In this document: positions 1 to 10,057 of the stretch, in pieces
Position numbering within the stretch: the first letter of the stretch is position 1
Layout: every line of letters starts with the position of its first letter
From: Staphylococcus arlettae
Lineage (GTDB): Bacteria; Bacillota; Bacilli; Staphylococcales; Staphylococcaceae
Assembly: GCF_002902345.1 (NCBI RefSeq)
Contig: NZ_PPQB01000005.1
Coordinates: 58,800 to 122,799 of the forward strand
Direction of reading: 5' to 3'
DNA: 64,000 nt
The notes under the pieces: generated by a model
Told to the model about the DNA's origin: nothing
The model's input: the letters and a program-made list of their open reading frames with translations, nothing else
Databases searched by the model: none
Position numbers and translations under genes: made by a program

Positions 1-180
1 TAAAAATTTAATTAGTAATATAATTATTGTTGGTGATTCTATATACGTGAATATATACTTATGTTAGCTAATAATGAATTTGGAGAAATAGCATAAATAA
101 TTTCCAAATTAATAAACAACAGCACTTTTGATTTTTACTATATAGTTATCAATTTTTACTACATATTTTGAATGCACTAT

Positions 181-209
181 AGTTTATTATAGAAGTGCTA
201 TAATAAACT
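181..209. repeat. Perfect 12-bp inverted repeat
   Basis: AGTTTATTATAG is followed after a 5-base spacer by its exact reverse complement. The right arm contains TATAAT (199-204), which could be a -10 box on the + strand. It could be an operator or the start of a short RNA ending at the terminator near 305. No -35 box is convincing. Confidence 0.5.
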
Positions 210-264
210 TGTGTGATAAATAAACACATAAAATTTTTCATAAAATATATTCCCTAATAAGATG

Positions 265-310
265 GGAAGAGGTAAATTATGTGCAAATTATTTACTTCTT
301 CCTATTTTTA
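265..310 (+). terminator. Intrinsic terminator, no gene upstream in window
   Basis: A 13-bp stem (265-277 with 290-302, one G-U pair) is followed by a U-rich tract. It would end a transcript starting between the left edge and about 205. Confidence 0.65.
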
Positions 311-664
311 TTAGTTATAAACAAACAGTTTTTTTACTTAAATAGAGGCATTTTTTACTAATGGTTAAAATGAGCTATACATTAACAAAATATCATACTA
401 TATGTAATGAGGTACGGCACATACAGCTAGAATTAATAACATTTTATTTGTTATTAATACATCATCCACAGACGTGTTTTACCTCAAACACACTTGCTTT
501 CTCCTAAACTATTTGTTTAATTAATATTCTTTTTGTTAGTTACAATCAGAGTGTAATGACTAACATAAGTATAGGTAGTGCATCCATATAAACTGCCTCA
601 CTCAATCATTTAACATAAACAAAAAGCGAATTTTGTGTAGAAAATTAGCCTGAGTTTTAAAATG

Positions 665-703
665 TGCACACGACTTGATTCATTTCAGTCGTGTGCATTT
701 TTG
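665..703 (+). terminator. Intrinsic terminator of an unassigned transcript
   Basis: An 11-bp perfect stem TGCACACGACT / AGTCGTGTGCA (665-675, 687-697) is followed by TTTTT. There is no coding sequence before it for more than 600 bases, so it may end a small RNA. Confidence 0.7.
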
Positions 704-879
704 TGTTGTGAATGAAGAAGAAACTACGAAATGATAGGTATATGCAAAAGAGAGAAAATAGTTTAATTTGTCCTAGCTGTTTGTATGACGAAATTATTAG
801 CAGTTAATGATAATTAAAATGTGTGCCAAAAAATAACTTCTTTCGTTATAATAGATAATATGAGATGGAGGAATGTGAC

Positions 880-2262
880 GTGGAATTTTGGTTGAAACAA
901 CAAGCAAATCGTAATGGGGATGCGGTGTTTATAGACAATGGGAAGACAAAATTAACCTTTAACAGTTGCTATCAACGTGCAACACATCTTGCCTACAGTA
1001 TTCATAATTTAAATCAAAAACGTGTAGGTATGTACATCGATAACAGTATAGAATCAATTATACTTATTCAAGCTGCTTGGCTCGCTGGGGTAGAAATTGC
1101 AATGTTGAATACACGTTTGACAGAAACAGAGATGCAAAATCAGATGCATTCAATCGATGTCGAAGTCATTTTGACAACTTCAGATTTAACTTTAGATGGC
1201 TTTGATATTTATACTTATGCGTATTTAATAACTTGTGCTGAAGAACAATCATATGAAGCACCTTTTGACATTAATCGTATTGCTTCAATTATGTTTACTT
1301 CTGGTACAACGGGTCCTCAAAAAGCAGTACCTCAAACATTTGCCAATCATTATGCTAGTGCTATAGGTTGTGAACAAAGTCTAGGTTTTGATGCCAATAC
1401 AAAATGGTTGTCAGTGTTACCTATTTATCACATATCTGGTCTTAGTGTGATTTTGCGTGCATTAATTGCAGGATTCACTGTAAGAATAGAGCCAAAATTT
1501 AATACACAGCAAATATTGCACATCATTTCTGAAGAATCACCGACACATGTGTCATTAGTACCACAAACATTAAAATGGTTAATGGATGCGGGGTTAACTC
1601 AGCCATATAACATAGAAAAAATTTTACTCGGCGGTGCGAAGTTATCTGCTGCTTTAATCAACCAAGCATTGTCCAATAAGTTACCAATTTACAATTCATT
1701 TGGTATGACTGAAACTTGTTCACAATTTTTGACTGCTTCACCGACAATGTTGGAGCATCGTCCAGACACAGTTGGTAAACCTAGTGATAATGTACAAGTG
1801 AAAATTGTACGACCAGATAATAAAGGTCATGGAGAATTAGTGATCAAAGGTAATAACGTTATGGAAGGGTACTTATATCCTAATGAGTTGAACGCTATTG
1901 ATGAACAAGGTTATTTTAATACTGGAGATATTGCTGAAATAGACGATGAAGGTTTTGTAATGGTATATGATCGGAGAAAAGATTTAATAATTAGTGGTGG
2001 GGAAAATATATATCCATTTGAAATTGAATCTGTGGCAAAAGCATGCAAAGATGTGGAAGATGCAATGTGTGTCGGTACGGGTGATGATATTTGGGGAGAA
2101 GTACCATATTTATATTATGTAGCTAAAGGTACTGTGAAAGAGTCACAATTACAAGACTATTTACAAAATCATTTAGCAAAATATAAAGTTCCAAAGTATT
2201 TAAAGCGCGTATCAGCGTTACCATACACCTCTACTGGAAAATTACAGCGTCAACATTTGTAA
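880..2262 (+). CDS. menE: O-succinylbenzoate--CoA ligase (MenE)
   Basis: MenE activates o-succinylbenzoate to its CoA thioester in menaquinone synthesis. The 460-residue protein has the adenylate-forming signature [16 protein letters not shown], the later motifs YNSFGMTET and TGDIAEID, and the C-terminal catalytic lysine in STGKLQR. I chose the GTG at 880 over the in-frame ATG at 865 because GGAGG (867-871) sits 8 bases before it and overlaps the ATG, and because the protein then begins MEFWLKQQ, as MenE proteins do. A TATAAT lies at 847-852. It seems shorter than the S. aureus protein, through missing linker residues before the AMP-binding motif. menC follows after 14 bases. Confidence 0.93.
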   Translation: MEFWLKQQANRNGDAVFIDNGKTKLTFNSCYQRATHLAYSIHNLNQKRVGMYIDNSIESIILIQAAWLAGVEIAMLNTRLTETEMQNQMHSIDVEVILTTSDLTLDGFDIYTYAYLITCAEEQSYEAPFDINRIASIMFTSGTTGPQKAVPQTFANHYASAIGCEQSLGFDANTKWLSVLPIYHISGLSVILRALIAGFTVRIEPKFNTQQILHIISEESPTHVSLVPQTLKWLMDAGLTQPYNIEKILLGGAKLSAALINQALSNKLPIYNSFGMTETCSQFLTASPTMLEHRPDTVGKPSDNVQVKIVRPDNKGHGELVIKGNNVMEGYLYPNELNAIDEQGYFNTGDIAEIDDEGFVMVYDRRKDLIISGGENIYPFEIESVAKACKDVEDAMCVGTGDDIWGEVPYLYYVAKGTVKESQLQDYLQNHLAKYKVPKYLKRVSALPYTSTGKLQRQHL

Positions 2263-2276
2263 AATAGGAGTGACTT

Positions 2277-3275
2277 ATGATGAAAATAGTAGATATGAAA
2301 CTATATACTGTTGAGTTACCTTTTAAAGCGCCTATTGTGACGCCGAAAATTACACTGTCTACAAGACAAGCACTTATTTTAGAATTGGTTACTGATGATA
2401 ATTCACACTATTTTGGGGAATGTAATGCGTTTGACACAGACTGGTATTTTGACGAAACGATCGAGGTAGTAAAACAGCAATTACAGCAATGGTTTGAGGC
2501 TAATAAGTATAAAGCATTTTCAACATTTGAAGATATCCAGCAGATGGTTATTTCGCTAGAAGCGTATCCAGCGACTCGTAGTACAATTATTATGGCAACA
2601 TATCAAATGTTTTATAAGCTATATAATATTACTGTCGATTACGGTGCGACCGTTAGTGGGTTGACTGCAGAAAGATTACAACAACTTAGAGATACACAAC
2701 CGAAAAGAGTAAAGGTGAAATGGTCTAATACAATAAAAGCTGATTTACAACATCTAATAGCTTTGGCACATAGGCCGAATCTCGTTATAGATGGGAATGA
2801 AAGTATTGCTAAAAATGATGCTGCGCGCTTAACGCAATTGTATGCTGATGATATCCTTTATATTGAAGAACCGTTTTATAATTTAACAACATTTAACCAA
2901 GTGCCGAATCTGCCATTAGCTATAGATGAAAAAGCTATATCAACTACAGCAATTTTAGATATTGTAAATAATTATAATGTTGAAGTAGTAGTTTTAAAAC
3001 CATTCCGTTTAGGCGGATTGGACAGAGTGCTTTCACTTATTCAAAAACTTGAACAGTATAATGTTAAAACGGTCATCGGTGGCATGTATGAATATGGTTT
3101 GAGTCGCTACTTTACAGCAATGCTCGCTCAATATGCAACTTACCCGGGCGACATCACACCAGCAGGTTATTATTTTCAGCAAGATATTGTGAAGGATTCA
3201 GGTTTGTTAAATAATGGAAGACTGGAATTTAATCCTCCCGTTATAGATTTAACACAATTGACCCCAGTGCTTTAA
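2277..3275 (+). CDS. menC: o-Succinylbenzoate synthase (MenC)
   Basis: MenC dehydrates SHCHC to o-succinylbenzoate, the step before MenE. The protein is an enolase-superfamily TIM barrel. The second catalytic lysine motif is visible in KVKWS, the metal ligands in VIDGNES, YIEEP and IDEKA, and the general base region in [17 protein letters not shown] precedes tandem ATGs at 2277 and 2280, so either could be the start. It forms an operon with menE. Its last 4 bases overlap the end of the convergent yidD gene. Confidence 0.93.
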   Translation: MMKIVDMKLYTVELPFKAPIVTPKITLSTRQALILELVTDDNSHYFGECNAFDTDWYFDETIEVVKQQLQQWFEANKYKAFSTFEDIQQMVISLEAYPATRSTIIMATYQMFYKLYNITVDYGATVSGLTAERLQQLRDTQPKRVKVKWSNTIKADLQHLIALAHRPNLVIDGNESIAKNDAARLTQLYADDILYIEEPFYNLTTFNQVPNLPLAIDEKAISTTAILDIVNNYNVEVVVLKPFRLGGLDRVLSLIQKLEQYNVKTVIGGMYEYGLSRYFTAMLAQYATYPGDITPAGYYFQQDIVKDSGLLNNGRLEFNPPVIDLTQLTPVL

Positions 3276-3505
3276 TGTTTTTTGTTTTTCTTTTTTAGAG
3301 GAACTGGATCGAATCCTCCTTTGTGTAACGGATGACATTTTAAAATTCTCTTAATGCCTAGCCAGCTGCCTTTGAATGCTCCATAAACTTCTATAGCTTC
3401 TTTTGTATAAGCTGAACAAGTTGGATAAAATCGGCATGTTGGTGGAGTAAGTGGTGAAATAAAATTTTGATATAGATAGATAACTCCTAAAAACAGTTTT
3501 TTCAT
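3272..3505 (-). CDS. yidD: Membrane protein insertion efficiency factor YidD
   Basis: This 77-residue protein of the YidD family (DUF37) aids YidC-dependent membrane insertion. It shows the family pattern: an N-terminal amphipathic helix, then [20 protein letters not shown] and [16 protein letters not shown] with conserved cysteines. GGAGG lies just upstream of the ATG. It converges on menC with a 4-base overlap. Confidence 0.93.
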   Translation of the reverse strand: MKKLFLGVIYLYQNFISPLTPPTCRFYPTCSAYTKEAIEVYGAFKGSWLGIKRILKCHPLHKGGFDPVPLKKKNKKH

Positions 3506-3564
3506 ATTATAGCCTCCAACGTATTTGTAAACATGATAATTTTAACATAAATAAGAGGTGTCAG

Positions 3565-4038
3565 ATGAGTATAAAGTTTAAAGATAGAGATAATAATGAT
3601 GTACTATTAAAGTTCAAAGAAGAAAATGATTTTGCTGATGCAACACACGTACTTACAATTCCTATTTATACAAATAAATTGTTGTTTACACAACATAAAA
3701 AACGCGGTATAGAGTTTCCAGGGGGCAAAGTGGAAGTAAATGAAACATCACAAGAAGCTGCTATTAGGGAATTGCATGAAGAAACAGGTGCCACAGTTAA
3801 GGAAATGCATTATATAGCGCAATACCATGTTGCTCGAAGTGACTTACCTAGTTTCAATAAAGATGTTTATGTTGTATTAGTTGATTTTATCGAAGAAAAA
3901 GAGGACTATTTAGAAACAACAGGACCTGTTTTATTTGCAACAATTGAAGAAATTCCTGACACTGATAAAAGCTTTTTGCTAAAAGATGATGCAATATTAA
4001 GTTGTGTAGATAGGATGATGAATCTTGGCTATTACTAA
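3565..4038 (+). CDS. Nudix hydrolase (YtkD-like)
   Basis: The 157-residue protein carries a Nudix box at about residues 52-74: GGKVEVNETSQEAAIRELHE with EETG following. In Bacillus the YtkD relative at a similar locus hydrolyses oxidised or normal nucleoside triphosphates; the substrate here is not known. AGAGGTG precedes the ATG. The next gene overlaps it by 14 bases, so the two are probably co-translated. Confidence 0.85.
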   Translation: MSIKFKDRDNNDVLLKFKEENDFADATHVLTIPIYTNKLLFTQHKKRGIEFPGGKVEVNETSQEAAIRELHEETGATVKEMHYIAQYHVARSDLPSFNKDVYVVLVDFIEEKEDYLETTGPVLFATIEEIPDTDKSFLLKDDAILSCVDRMMNLGYY

Positions 4039-4819
4039 AACAAAGAAAATGCCTATAGATGTTCGCAATCACAGTGGTTATGAGATTACATATTTAGTGG
4101 ATGATTTACAAGTTAAAGCGCTATTATTATTACCGTATCAGCGTGTTAAACGTATCGTAGTTTATTTACGTGGTGGTAAAGGTCAAGTAGGGAAGGTGAG
4201 AACAGGCAGATTACTGCAATTTGCCAATGCTGAAACGTTAGTAGTAGGCCCTTATTATCGAGGCAATAATGGTAGCGAGGGAAAAGACGATTTCTACGGT
4301 GAAGATTTAAAAGATGTGACGACCTTAGTGAAGCTATTACACACACAATATCCAGATGCAGCAATTCACATGATAGGATTTTCGCGTGGAGGATTACAGG
4401 GGCTCCTGACATACTATGACTTACCAGTATCCAGTTTTATAATTTGGGGTGGTGTGTCTGATATCAAACTAATGTATGAAGAGCGCGTGGATTTGAGAGG
4501 AATGTTGCGGCGTATGATTGGTCACCCTAAAAAACAAGCAGCTGCTTACCAGTTGCGTGATGCCATGCAATATATTACACCAACAAGCCCACCTATATTA
4601 ATAGTCCATGGTGCACAAGATCACCAAGTAGGTATTCATCAAGCGTATTATTTAGCTCAAGCGTTGAACGATATCTCGTTAACTTACCGCACCGTATACC
4701 AACAACAAGAAGGGCATGTGCCAAGACCGTTTGCCTTGTCACCTGTTTTGAATCAGATACAACAGTGGATGTCAGATGTTGAACACCAAACGATTCAAGA
4801 TGATTATGCAATAGAATAA
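4025..4819 (+). CDS. Alpha/beta hydrolase family protein
   Basis: The 264-residue protein has a nucleophile elbow GFSRGGLQG, an oxyanion-type segment VYLRGGKGQ and a late catalytic histidine candidate in EGHVPRP, with Asp in GAQDHQ. It resembles dipeptidyl-peptidase/esterase-type hydrolases; the substrate is unknown. The TTG at 4025 is preferred because AGGATG lies before it and it overlaps the Nudix gene. An ATG at 4049 is the alternative but lacks a good ribosome binding site. Confidence 0.75.
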   Translation: MAITKTKKMPIDVRNHSGYEITYLVDDLQVKALLLLPYQRVKRIVVYLRGGKGQVGKVRTGRLLQFANAETLVVGPYYRGNNGSEGKDDFYGEDLKDVTTLVKLLHTQYPDAAIHMIGFSRGGLQGLLTYYDLPVSSFIIWGGVSDIKLMYEERVDLRGMLRRMIGHPKKQAAAYQLRDAMQYITPTSPPILIVHGAQDHQVGIHQAYYLAQALNDISLTYRTVYQQQEGHVPRPFALSPVLNQIQQWMSDVEHQTIQDDYAIE

Positions 4820-4827
4820 ATTACAAA

Positions 4828-4864
4828 GAGGCTGAGACAAATTACTTATGTCCCAGCCTCTTTT
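4828..4864. terminator. Terminator between convergent hydrolase and pckA genes
   Basis: GAGGCTGAGAC pairs with GTCCCAGCCTC, followed by TTTTC. The same GGGAC-type hairpin recurs next to the dispersed repeats at 15.5, 36.2 and 44.8 kb. Confidence 0.8.
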
Positions 4865-4871
4865 CATATTA

Positions 4872-6467
4872 TTATAATTGTTTAAATCCGCCTTTGATTG
4901 CGAGTTCTTGTGCTTCAGTACCGAATTTTTCAAAATTCTCATTAAAGCGATTAATTAAGTCTTGTGCTTGCTCTTTATATGCAGCAGCATCGCTCCAAGC
5001 ATTAATTGGGTTTAAAATTGTCTGTGGCACATCATCTACTTCAACAGGGATACTTAATCCGAAAGTATCGTCCTTCTTGAATTCAGCATCTTTCAATTGA
5101 CCTGTGATAGCTTGATTTACCATTTGGCGTGTATAGTTTAGGCTAATTCTTCTACCTACACCATATTTACCACCAGTCCATCCAGTGTTAACTAAATACA
5201 CATCTACTTCGTGCTCGTCGATAAGTTCACCTAAAATATCAGCGTATACAGTAGCATTGAGTGGTAAGAATGGAGAACCAAAGCATGTAGAGAATGATGG
5301 TTCAGGTTCAGTAACACCACGTTCTGTACCAGCTAATTTAGCTGTAAAACCACTTAAGAAATGATACATAGCTTGATCTTTTGTTAACTTAGCGATTGGT
5401 GGTAATACACCGAAAGCATCAGCAGTCAAAAAGATAATTGTATTTGGATGCGCTGCTTTTGATGGTTTAACAATATTATCTATGTGATCAATAGGGTAAG
5501 CAGCTCGAGTATTTTCGGTATAGTAATTGTCATCGAAATCAACATCTCCGTAATTATCAACAACTACATTTTCTAATACAGTACCATATTTTATAGCATC
5601 ATATATTTGTGGTTCTTTTTTCTGTGATAGATTGATAGCTTTAGCATAGCAACCACCTTCGATATTAAAAATACCGTTTTCGTTCCAGCCATGCTCATCA
5701 TCACCGATAAGTTTTCTTGTAGGGTCTGCTGACAATGTAGTTTTACCGGTACCTGATAAACCAAAGAATAACGCGACATCTCCTTTTTCACCAACATTTG
5801 CAGAACAGTGCATACTTAAAATGTCACTTTTTGGTAATAGGTAATTCATTACAGAAAAAATACCTTTTTTCATTTCACCGGCATATTCAGTGCCACCGAT
5901 TAAAATGACTTTGTGTTTAAATGATGTAATAATAAATGTTTCAGAGTTTGTGCCATCGATGGTAGGATCAGCTTTGAACCTTGGTGCAGAAACGATTGTA
6001 AAATCTGCTTTAATGTCTTCTGCTTCTTCATTTGAGCTAGGTTTAATGAACATGTTTTGAGCAAATAAGTTATGCCATGCTAATTCATTAATTACCGTTA
6101 AGTTCAACTGTGAATCTTCATCGCTACCTGCATAACCATTAAAGATGTATAGCTCATCTTTTTCATCTAAATAATCTAATACTTTATCATATAAATTAAG
6201 GAAAGTTGTTTCATCAATGGGCTGATTGATTTCTCCCCAGTCGATATCATCTTTATATGATGGTTCAGAAACGATGAATTTATCTTTTGGTGATCGACCT
6301 GTATATTTACCTGTTCTTGCGTTTATTGCGCCTAGTTCTGTTAGTTCACCTTCATTATTATCAATGATTTTATAATTTAATTCTGTTGTTGATAATTGAA
6401 ATAAGGAAGTGTTTTTTCTTAAAATGTTTTGTAGTTTATTAGTGTAAGTATACGTGTCTATCGCCAT
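4872..6467 (-). CDS. pckA: Phosphoenolpyruvate carboxykinase (ATP)
   Basis: PckA converts oxaloacetate and ATP to phosphoenolpyruvate, CO2 and ADP, the entry to gluconeogenesis. The 531-residue protein shows the P-loop kinase-1a motif [11 protein letters not shown], the kinase-2 motif LIGDDEHGW, the substrate-binding RSPKDKF segment and the adenine-binding [12 protein letters not shown]. The ATG at 6467 has GGAGGG before it; a longer frame reaching 6548 has no such site and would swallow the promoter. It diverges from metK. A cre-like palindrome sits 27 bases upstream. Confidence 0.95.
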   Translation of the reverse strand: MAIDTYTYTNKLQNILRKNTSLFQLSTTELNYKIIDNNEGELTELGAINARTGKYTGRSPKDKFIVSEPSYKDDIDWGEINQPIDETTFLNLYDKVLDYLDEKDELYIFNGYAGSDEDSQLNLTVINELAWHNLFAQNMFIKPSSNEEAEDIKADFTIVSAPRFKADPTIDGTNSETFIITSFKHKVILIGGTEYAGEMKKGIFSVMNYLLPKSDILSMHCSANVGEKGDVALFFGLSGTGKTTLSADPTRKLIGDDEHGWNENGIFNIEGGCYAKAINLSQKKEPQIYDAIKYGTVLENVVVDNYGDVDFDDNYYTENTRAAYPIDHIDNIVKPSKAAHPNTIIFLTADAFGVLPPIAKLTKDQAMYHFLSGFTAKLAGTERGVTEPEPSFSTCFGSPFLPLNATVYADILGELIDEHEVDVYLVNTGWTGGKYGVGRRISLNYTRQMVNQAITGQLKDAEFKKDDTFGLSIPVEVDDVPQTILNPINAWSDAAAYKEQAQDLINRFNENFEKFGTEAQELAIKGGFKQL

Positions 6468-6493
6468 ACTTAATCCCTCCATCGTTATTTTAA

Positions 6494-6507
6494 TGTAAGC
6501 CCTTACA
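6494..6507 (-). promoter_or_regulatory. cre-like operator (CcpA) in the pckA promoter
   Basis: TGTAAGCCCTTACA matches the cre consensus TGWAANCGNTNWCA in 13 of 14 positions and is close to a perfect palindrome. It lies just downstream of an extended -10-like TGTTATACT on the minus strand, where bound CcpA would block transcription. Repression of pckA by glucose is established in related bacteria; this site is my inference. Confidence 0.7.
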
Positions 6508-6577
6508 GTTAACGAGTATAACATAATTACATAATTAATCCATACCAATTTTCGATAAAATTTGAATAAAAGTTAAA

Positions 6578-6606
6578 TTGACATAAGATGCCAGATTAGT
6601 TACTAT
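6578..6606 (+). promoter_or_regulatory. metK promoter
   Basis: A perfect -35 TTGACA (6578-6583) and -10 TACTAT (6601-6606) are separated by 17 bases. They lie directly before the SAM riboswitch. Confidence 0.8.
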
Positions 6607-6620
6607 ATTAGTAACGGATT

Positions 6621-6732
6621 CTCTTATCCTGAGTGGCGGAGGGACATGGACCCAATGAAGCCCAGCAACCTCTTCTTAATTGAAGGAAGGTGCCAAACCG
6701 TTTGCAGACCTATATTGTCTGAACGATAAGAG
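6621..6732 (+). ncRNA. SAM-I (S-box) riboswitch aptamer
   Basis: The closing helix CTCTTATC / GATAAGAG (6621-6628, 6725-6732) encloses the conserved S-box core: GAGTGGCGGAGGGA, CCAATGAAGCCCAGCAACC and AAGGTGCCAA. Bound S-adenosylmethionine should favour the terminator at 6746-6788 and shut off metK, so the pathway product controls its own synthetase. Confidence 0.96.
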
Positions 6733-6745
6733 CGAATGGACGTAC

Positions 6746-6788
6746 AGAGCCTTCTCTCTATTTATATAGTGATGAAGGCTCTTTTTTA
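6746..6788 (+). terminator. SAM riboswitch expression-platform terminator
   Basis: AGAGCCTTC pairs with GAAGGCTCT, followed by a run of T, 50 bases before the metK start. Confidence 0.92.
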
Positions 6789-6840
6789 TTAAGCTCAACA
6801 GATAGAGAATTTTCGTAATTTAAAGCTAAAGGAGCACATT

Positions 6841-8037
6841 ATGACTTACAATAGAAGACTTTTTACTTCAGAATCTGTAACAGAGGGACATCCAGATAAA
6901 ATTGCAGACCAAGTTTCTGACGCAATTTTGGATGAAATTTTAAAGGATGACCCAAATGCAAGAGTGGCATGTGAAACAACAGTAACAACAGGAATGGCAC
7001 TTATTTCAGGAGAAATATCTACATCTACTTACGTCGATATTCCGAAAGTTGTCAGAGAAACAATAAAAGAAATTGGCTATACTCGTGCAAAATTTGGTTA
7101 TGATAGTCAAACAATGGCTGTTTTAACAGCAATAGATGAACAATCATCAGATATAGCACAAGGTGTAGATACTGCATTAGAGTATCGTAATGATATTTCG
7201 GAAGAAGAAATAGAAGCAACTGGAGCAGGTGACCAAGGCTTAATGTTTGGTTATGCTACGAATGAAACGGATACATATATGCCGTTACCAATTTTTTTAT
7301 CACACCAACTTGCAAAACGCTTATCAGATGTTAGAAAAGACAAAATACTTGATTACTTAAGACCAGATGGAAAAGTACAAGTAACAGTGGAATATGATGA
7401 GCAAGATGAACCAAAACGTATAGACACAATTGTCTTATCAACACAACATGCAGAAGATGTTGAATTAACACAAATTGAACAAGATATTAAACAGCATGTA
7501 ATTGAACCAACTGTACCGACAGCATTATTAGATGCAGAGACTAAATTTTATATTAACCCAACAGGTCGTTTCGTAATTGGAGGGCCACAAGGTGATGCTG
7601 GATTAACTGGCCGTAAAATTATTGTTGATACGTATGGTGGTTATGCACGACATGGTGGGGGATGCTTTAGTGGTAAGGATCCAACCAAAGTAGATAGATC
7701 TGCTGCATATGCTGCTAGATATGTTGCTAAAAATATTGTTGCTGCTGAATTAGCTGACAAATGTGAAGTTCAATTGGCATATGCTATTGGTGTAGCTGAA
7801 CCTGTATCTATCGCAATTGATACTTTTGGAACAGGTAAAGTAGGCGAAGCACAATTAGTTGAAGCAGTAAGAAATCATTTCGACTTACGTCCGGCAGGCA
7901 TAATCAAAATGTTAGATTTAAAACAACCAATCTATAAACAAACAGCAGCTTATGGTCATTTTGGTAGAACAGATGTATTGTTACCATGGGAAAAACTGGA
8001 TAAAGTTAATTTATTGAAAGATTCGGTACAAGCATAA
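6841..8037 (+). CDS. metK: S-adenosylmethionine synthetase
   Basis: MetK makes S-adenosylmethionine from methionine and ATP in the cytosol. The 398-residue protein has the family landmarks SVTEGHPDK near the N terminus, [12 protein letters not shown] (methionine/ATP loop), [21 protein letters not shown] and [26 protein letters not shown] precedes the ATG. It is monocistronic and under the SAM-I riboswitch. Confidence 0.97.
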   Translation: MTYNRRLFTSESVTEGHPDKIADQVSDAILDEILKDDPNARVACETTVTTGMALISGEISTSTYVDIPKVVRETIKEIGYTRAKFGYDSQTMAVLTAIDEQSSDIAQGVDTALEYRNDISEEEIEATGAGDQGLMFGYATNETDTYMPLPIFLSHQLAKRLSDVRKDKILDYLRPDGKVQVTVEYDEQDEPKRIDTIVLSTQHAEDVELTQIEQDIKQHVIEPTVPTALLDAETKFYINPTGRFVIGGPQGDAGLTGRKIIVDTYGGYARHGGGCFSGKDPTKVDRSAAYAARYVAKNIVAAELADKCEVQLAYAIGVAEPVSIAIDTFGTGKVGEAQLVEAVRNHFDLRPAGIIKMLDLKQPIYKQTAAYGHFGRTDVLLPWEKLDKVNLLKDSVQA

Positions 8038-8129
8038 TAACAATTTCAAAAATATGTGAGTTTTCCGTCGAATGATAAACAGTTTTCTATTATAATGTAA
8101 GTATTGAAGAAAAAAGGAGCGAAATTGTT

Positions 8130-9038
8130 ATGAATTCATTTGGACCAATTGAAATTGGTTTGATTGTAGCTGTGATCGTAGCAGTCATTTGCTTGATATT
8201 ATTTTTAGTTACACTTAAAAGTAAGAAGAAAGCACAACAAAAAGCAGAAGAGCATTATCAAAAAAAAGAAAAGCAATTACAGGATTCTTATGCTGAGGAA
8301 TTAGAAAAAGAAAGAATTGAAAATAAGAAAACTGTAACTAAACAAAAGGAAGATTACGATCACACTGTAAACTCCAAAAATCGTGAAATTGATGCGTTAA
8401 AACTTTTCTCGAAAAATCATAGTGAATATGTCACTGATATGAGGTTGATTGGTATTCGTGAGCGTTTGGTGAATGAAAAACGTATTCGACCAGAAGACAT
8501 GCATATTATGGCAAATATCTTTTTACCTCGAAATGAGTTTAGTGATGTGCAACGTATTAGCCATTTAGTTTTAACACGAACAGGACTTTATATTATTGAT
8601 TCACAATTATTAAAAGGTCATGTATATAATGGTATAAGCGGTGCTCAGTTTGAAGAAACGCCAATGATGTCACAAGTATTTGATACATTAGACTTAGATA
8701 AGAAGGATCCTCAAGTATTAGTGTTGGATCAAAATGACGATACACAGTCATTATCAGTAGTTAATTATTCTAATCATTTGGAAGCTGTTGAAAAGTTAGC
8801 TGGTGACTTACAAAATGAATTGAATTTAAAATATACACCAACAACAATTTTATATTTCAATCCTAAAAATGATGGTGGGGTTACTATTTCTAACTTTGCG
8901 CAAACTGCTAATAGTAAAGTATTAGTTGGACCAGAACAACTTGATGAGTACTTTAATAAATTTGTTTTCCACGGTAGAATTCAATATAATGTTGAAGATT
9001 TACAGCAAGTTATGGATAAAATTGAATCATTTAATTAA
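8130..9038 (+). CDS. Membrane-anchored coiled-coil protein with NERD-like domain
   Basis: The 302-residue protein has one N-terminal membrane helix (about residues 9-29), a charged Lys/Glu/Gln coiled coil (about 30-95), and a soluble domain. Around residues 140-170 the pattern QRISHLVLTRTGLYIIDSQ resembles the nuclease-related NERD core, but the usual Asp and the Glu-X-Lys pair are replaced by Ser and Asp-X-Gln. If the resemblance is real, the nuclease site is degenerate. AAAGGAG precedes the ATG. A strong terminator follows, so it is a single-gene unit. Confidence 0.7.
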   Translation: MNSFGPIEIGLIVAVIVAVICLILFLVTLKSKKKAQQKAEEHYQKKEKQLQDSYAEELEKERIENKKTVTKQKEDYDHTVNSKNREIDALKLFSKNHSEYVTDMRLIGIRERLVNEKRIRPEDMHIMANIFLPRNEFSDVQRISHLVLTRTGLYIIDSQLLKGHVYNGISGAQFEETPMMSQVFDTLDLDKKDPQVLVLDQNDDTQSLSVVNYSNHLEAVEKLAGDLQNELNLKYTPTTILYFNPKNDGGVTISNFAQTANSKVLVGPEQLDEYFNKFVFHGRIQYNVEDLQQVMDKIESFN

Positions 9039-9044
9039 TATACA

Positions 9045-9080
9045 AAACTGAGCGTCAAAATAATAGACGCTCAGTTTTTG
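9045..9080 (+). terminator. Terminator after the NERD-like gene
   Basis: A 12-bp perfect stem AAACTGAGCGTC / GACGCTCAGTTT is followed by TTTTT. Confidence 0.9.
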
Positions 9081-9167
9081 TATATTTTACACTTTTAAGC
9101 ATAATCTTTTGTTATTTTTAGTAATTTTTATATGATTAGACTATCTTAAGTTGGAAGGGGTATTAAT

Positions 9168-10004
9168 TTGGAAACAGTAGAATTTTATAATGGTAATAAA
9201 ATGCCAGTAGTTGGTTTAGGTACATTCCGTGTTGAAAATAATGATGATTGTAAAGAGGCTGTAAAACATGCCATCATTAATGGTTATCGAAGCATCGATA
9301 CTGCAATGATTTATGATAACGAATCAAAAGTTGGAGAAGGTATTGCAGAAGGCTTAGCTGAAGCTGGAATTGCAAGAAACGAATTATTTATTACATCTAA
9401 ATTGTGGTTAGCTGACTACGGTCGTGAAAATGTTCAAGCAGCATACGAAACAAGTTTGAAAAAACTTGGATTAGATTACTTAGATTTATATTTAATGCAT
9501 TGGCCAGGGTTAGATGAAGCTGTAATGATTGATACTTGGCAAGGTATGGAAGATTTATATAAAGATGACAAAGTTAAAAATATTGGTGTAAGTAACTTTA
9601 CTGTTAGTCATTTAGAAGCTTTATTAGCACAAGTATCTATCAAACCTGTAATTAACCAAGTTGAGTTTCATCCGTACTTAGTACAAGATGAACTTCGCCG
9701 TTATTTAGAAGTTCAAAATATAGTGGCTGAATCTTGGTCACCATTAATGAATGCTCAAATTTTGGATGATGAAGTAGTAAAAGCTGTGGCAGAAGAAGTA
9801 GGCAAAACTCCTGCACAAGTCATCATTCGTTGGAATATAGAAAATAATGTCGTTGTTATCCCTAAATCAATTACACCATCAAGAATTGATGAAAACTTAG
9901 ATGTATTTAACTTTAGTTTAACAACTGCCCAAATTGAAAAATTAAATGCTTTAAATGAAGATAAACGTATTGGTCCTAATCCGGATGAGTTTAGTGGGCA
10001 ATAA
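9168..10004 (+). CDS. Aldo/keto reductase
   Basis: The 278-residue protein is an NADPH-dependent AKR of the 2,5-diketogluconate reductase type. The catalytic tetrad is visible as Asp and Tyr in SIDTAMIYDNE, Lys in FITSKLW and His in LYLMHWPG. The NADP-binding segment VIPKSITPSRIDENLDVF is near the C terminus. The start is TTG at 9168, supported by GGAAGGGG eight bases upstream and the family start METVEFYNG. The physiological substrate is unknown. Confidence 0.9.
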   Translation: METVEFYNGNKMPVVGLGTFRVENNDDCKEAVKHAIINGYRSIDTAMIYDNESKVGEGIAEGLAEAGIARNELFITSKLWLADYGRENVQAAYETSLKKLGLDYLDLYLMHWPGLDEAVMIDTWQGMEDLYKDDKVKNIGVSNFTVSHLEALLAQVSIKPVINQVEFHPYLVQDELRRYLEVQNIVAESWSPLMNAQILDDEVVKAVAEEVGKTPAQVIIRWNIENNVVVIPKSITPSRIDENLDVFNFSLTTAQIEKLNALNEDKRIGPNPDEFSGQ

Positions 10005-10013
10005 ACTGATAAT

Positions 10014-10051
10014 AAAATCCCTAGTGTAGGTAATTACACTAGGGATTTTTT
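10014..10051. terminator. Bidirectional terminator between aldo/keto reductase and crcB
   Basis: A 13-bp perfect stem AATCCCTAGTGTA / TACACTAGGGATT has an A-run before it and a T-run after it, so it can work on both strands for these convergent genes. Confidence 0.92.
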
Positions 10052-10057
10052 CATTTT

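Larger units (their letters stand above)
1..879. other. Intergenic region upstream of menE
   Basis: No ORF with a credible ribosome binding site is visible on either strand. The region holds a 12-bp perfect palindrome (181-209), two terminator-like hairpins (265-308 and 665-702), a smaller imperfect hairpin (535-564) and the menE -10 region (TATAAT at 847-852). The two terminators with no gene before them suggest one or two small RNAs, or the 3' ends of transcripts that begin outside the window. Confidence 0.6.

Noticed and set aside
361..507. 48-codon ORF upstream of menE
   Set aside because: No ribosome binding site and no protein-like composition.
6468..6548. N-terminal extension of pckA
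   Set aside because: It would run through the promoter and cre site; the ATG at 6467 has a strong ribosome binding site and the usual protein start.
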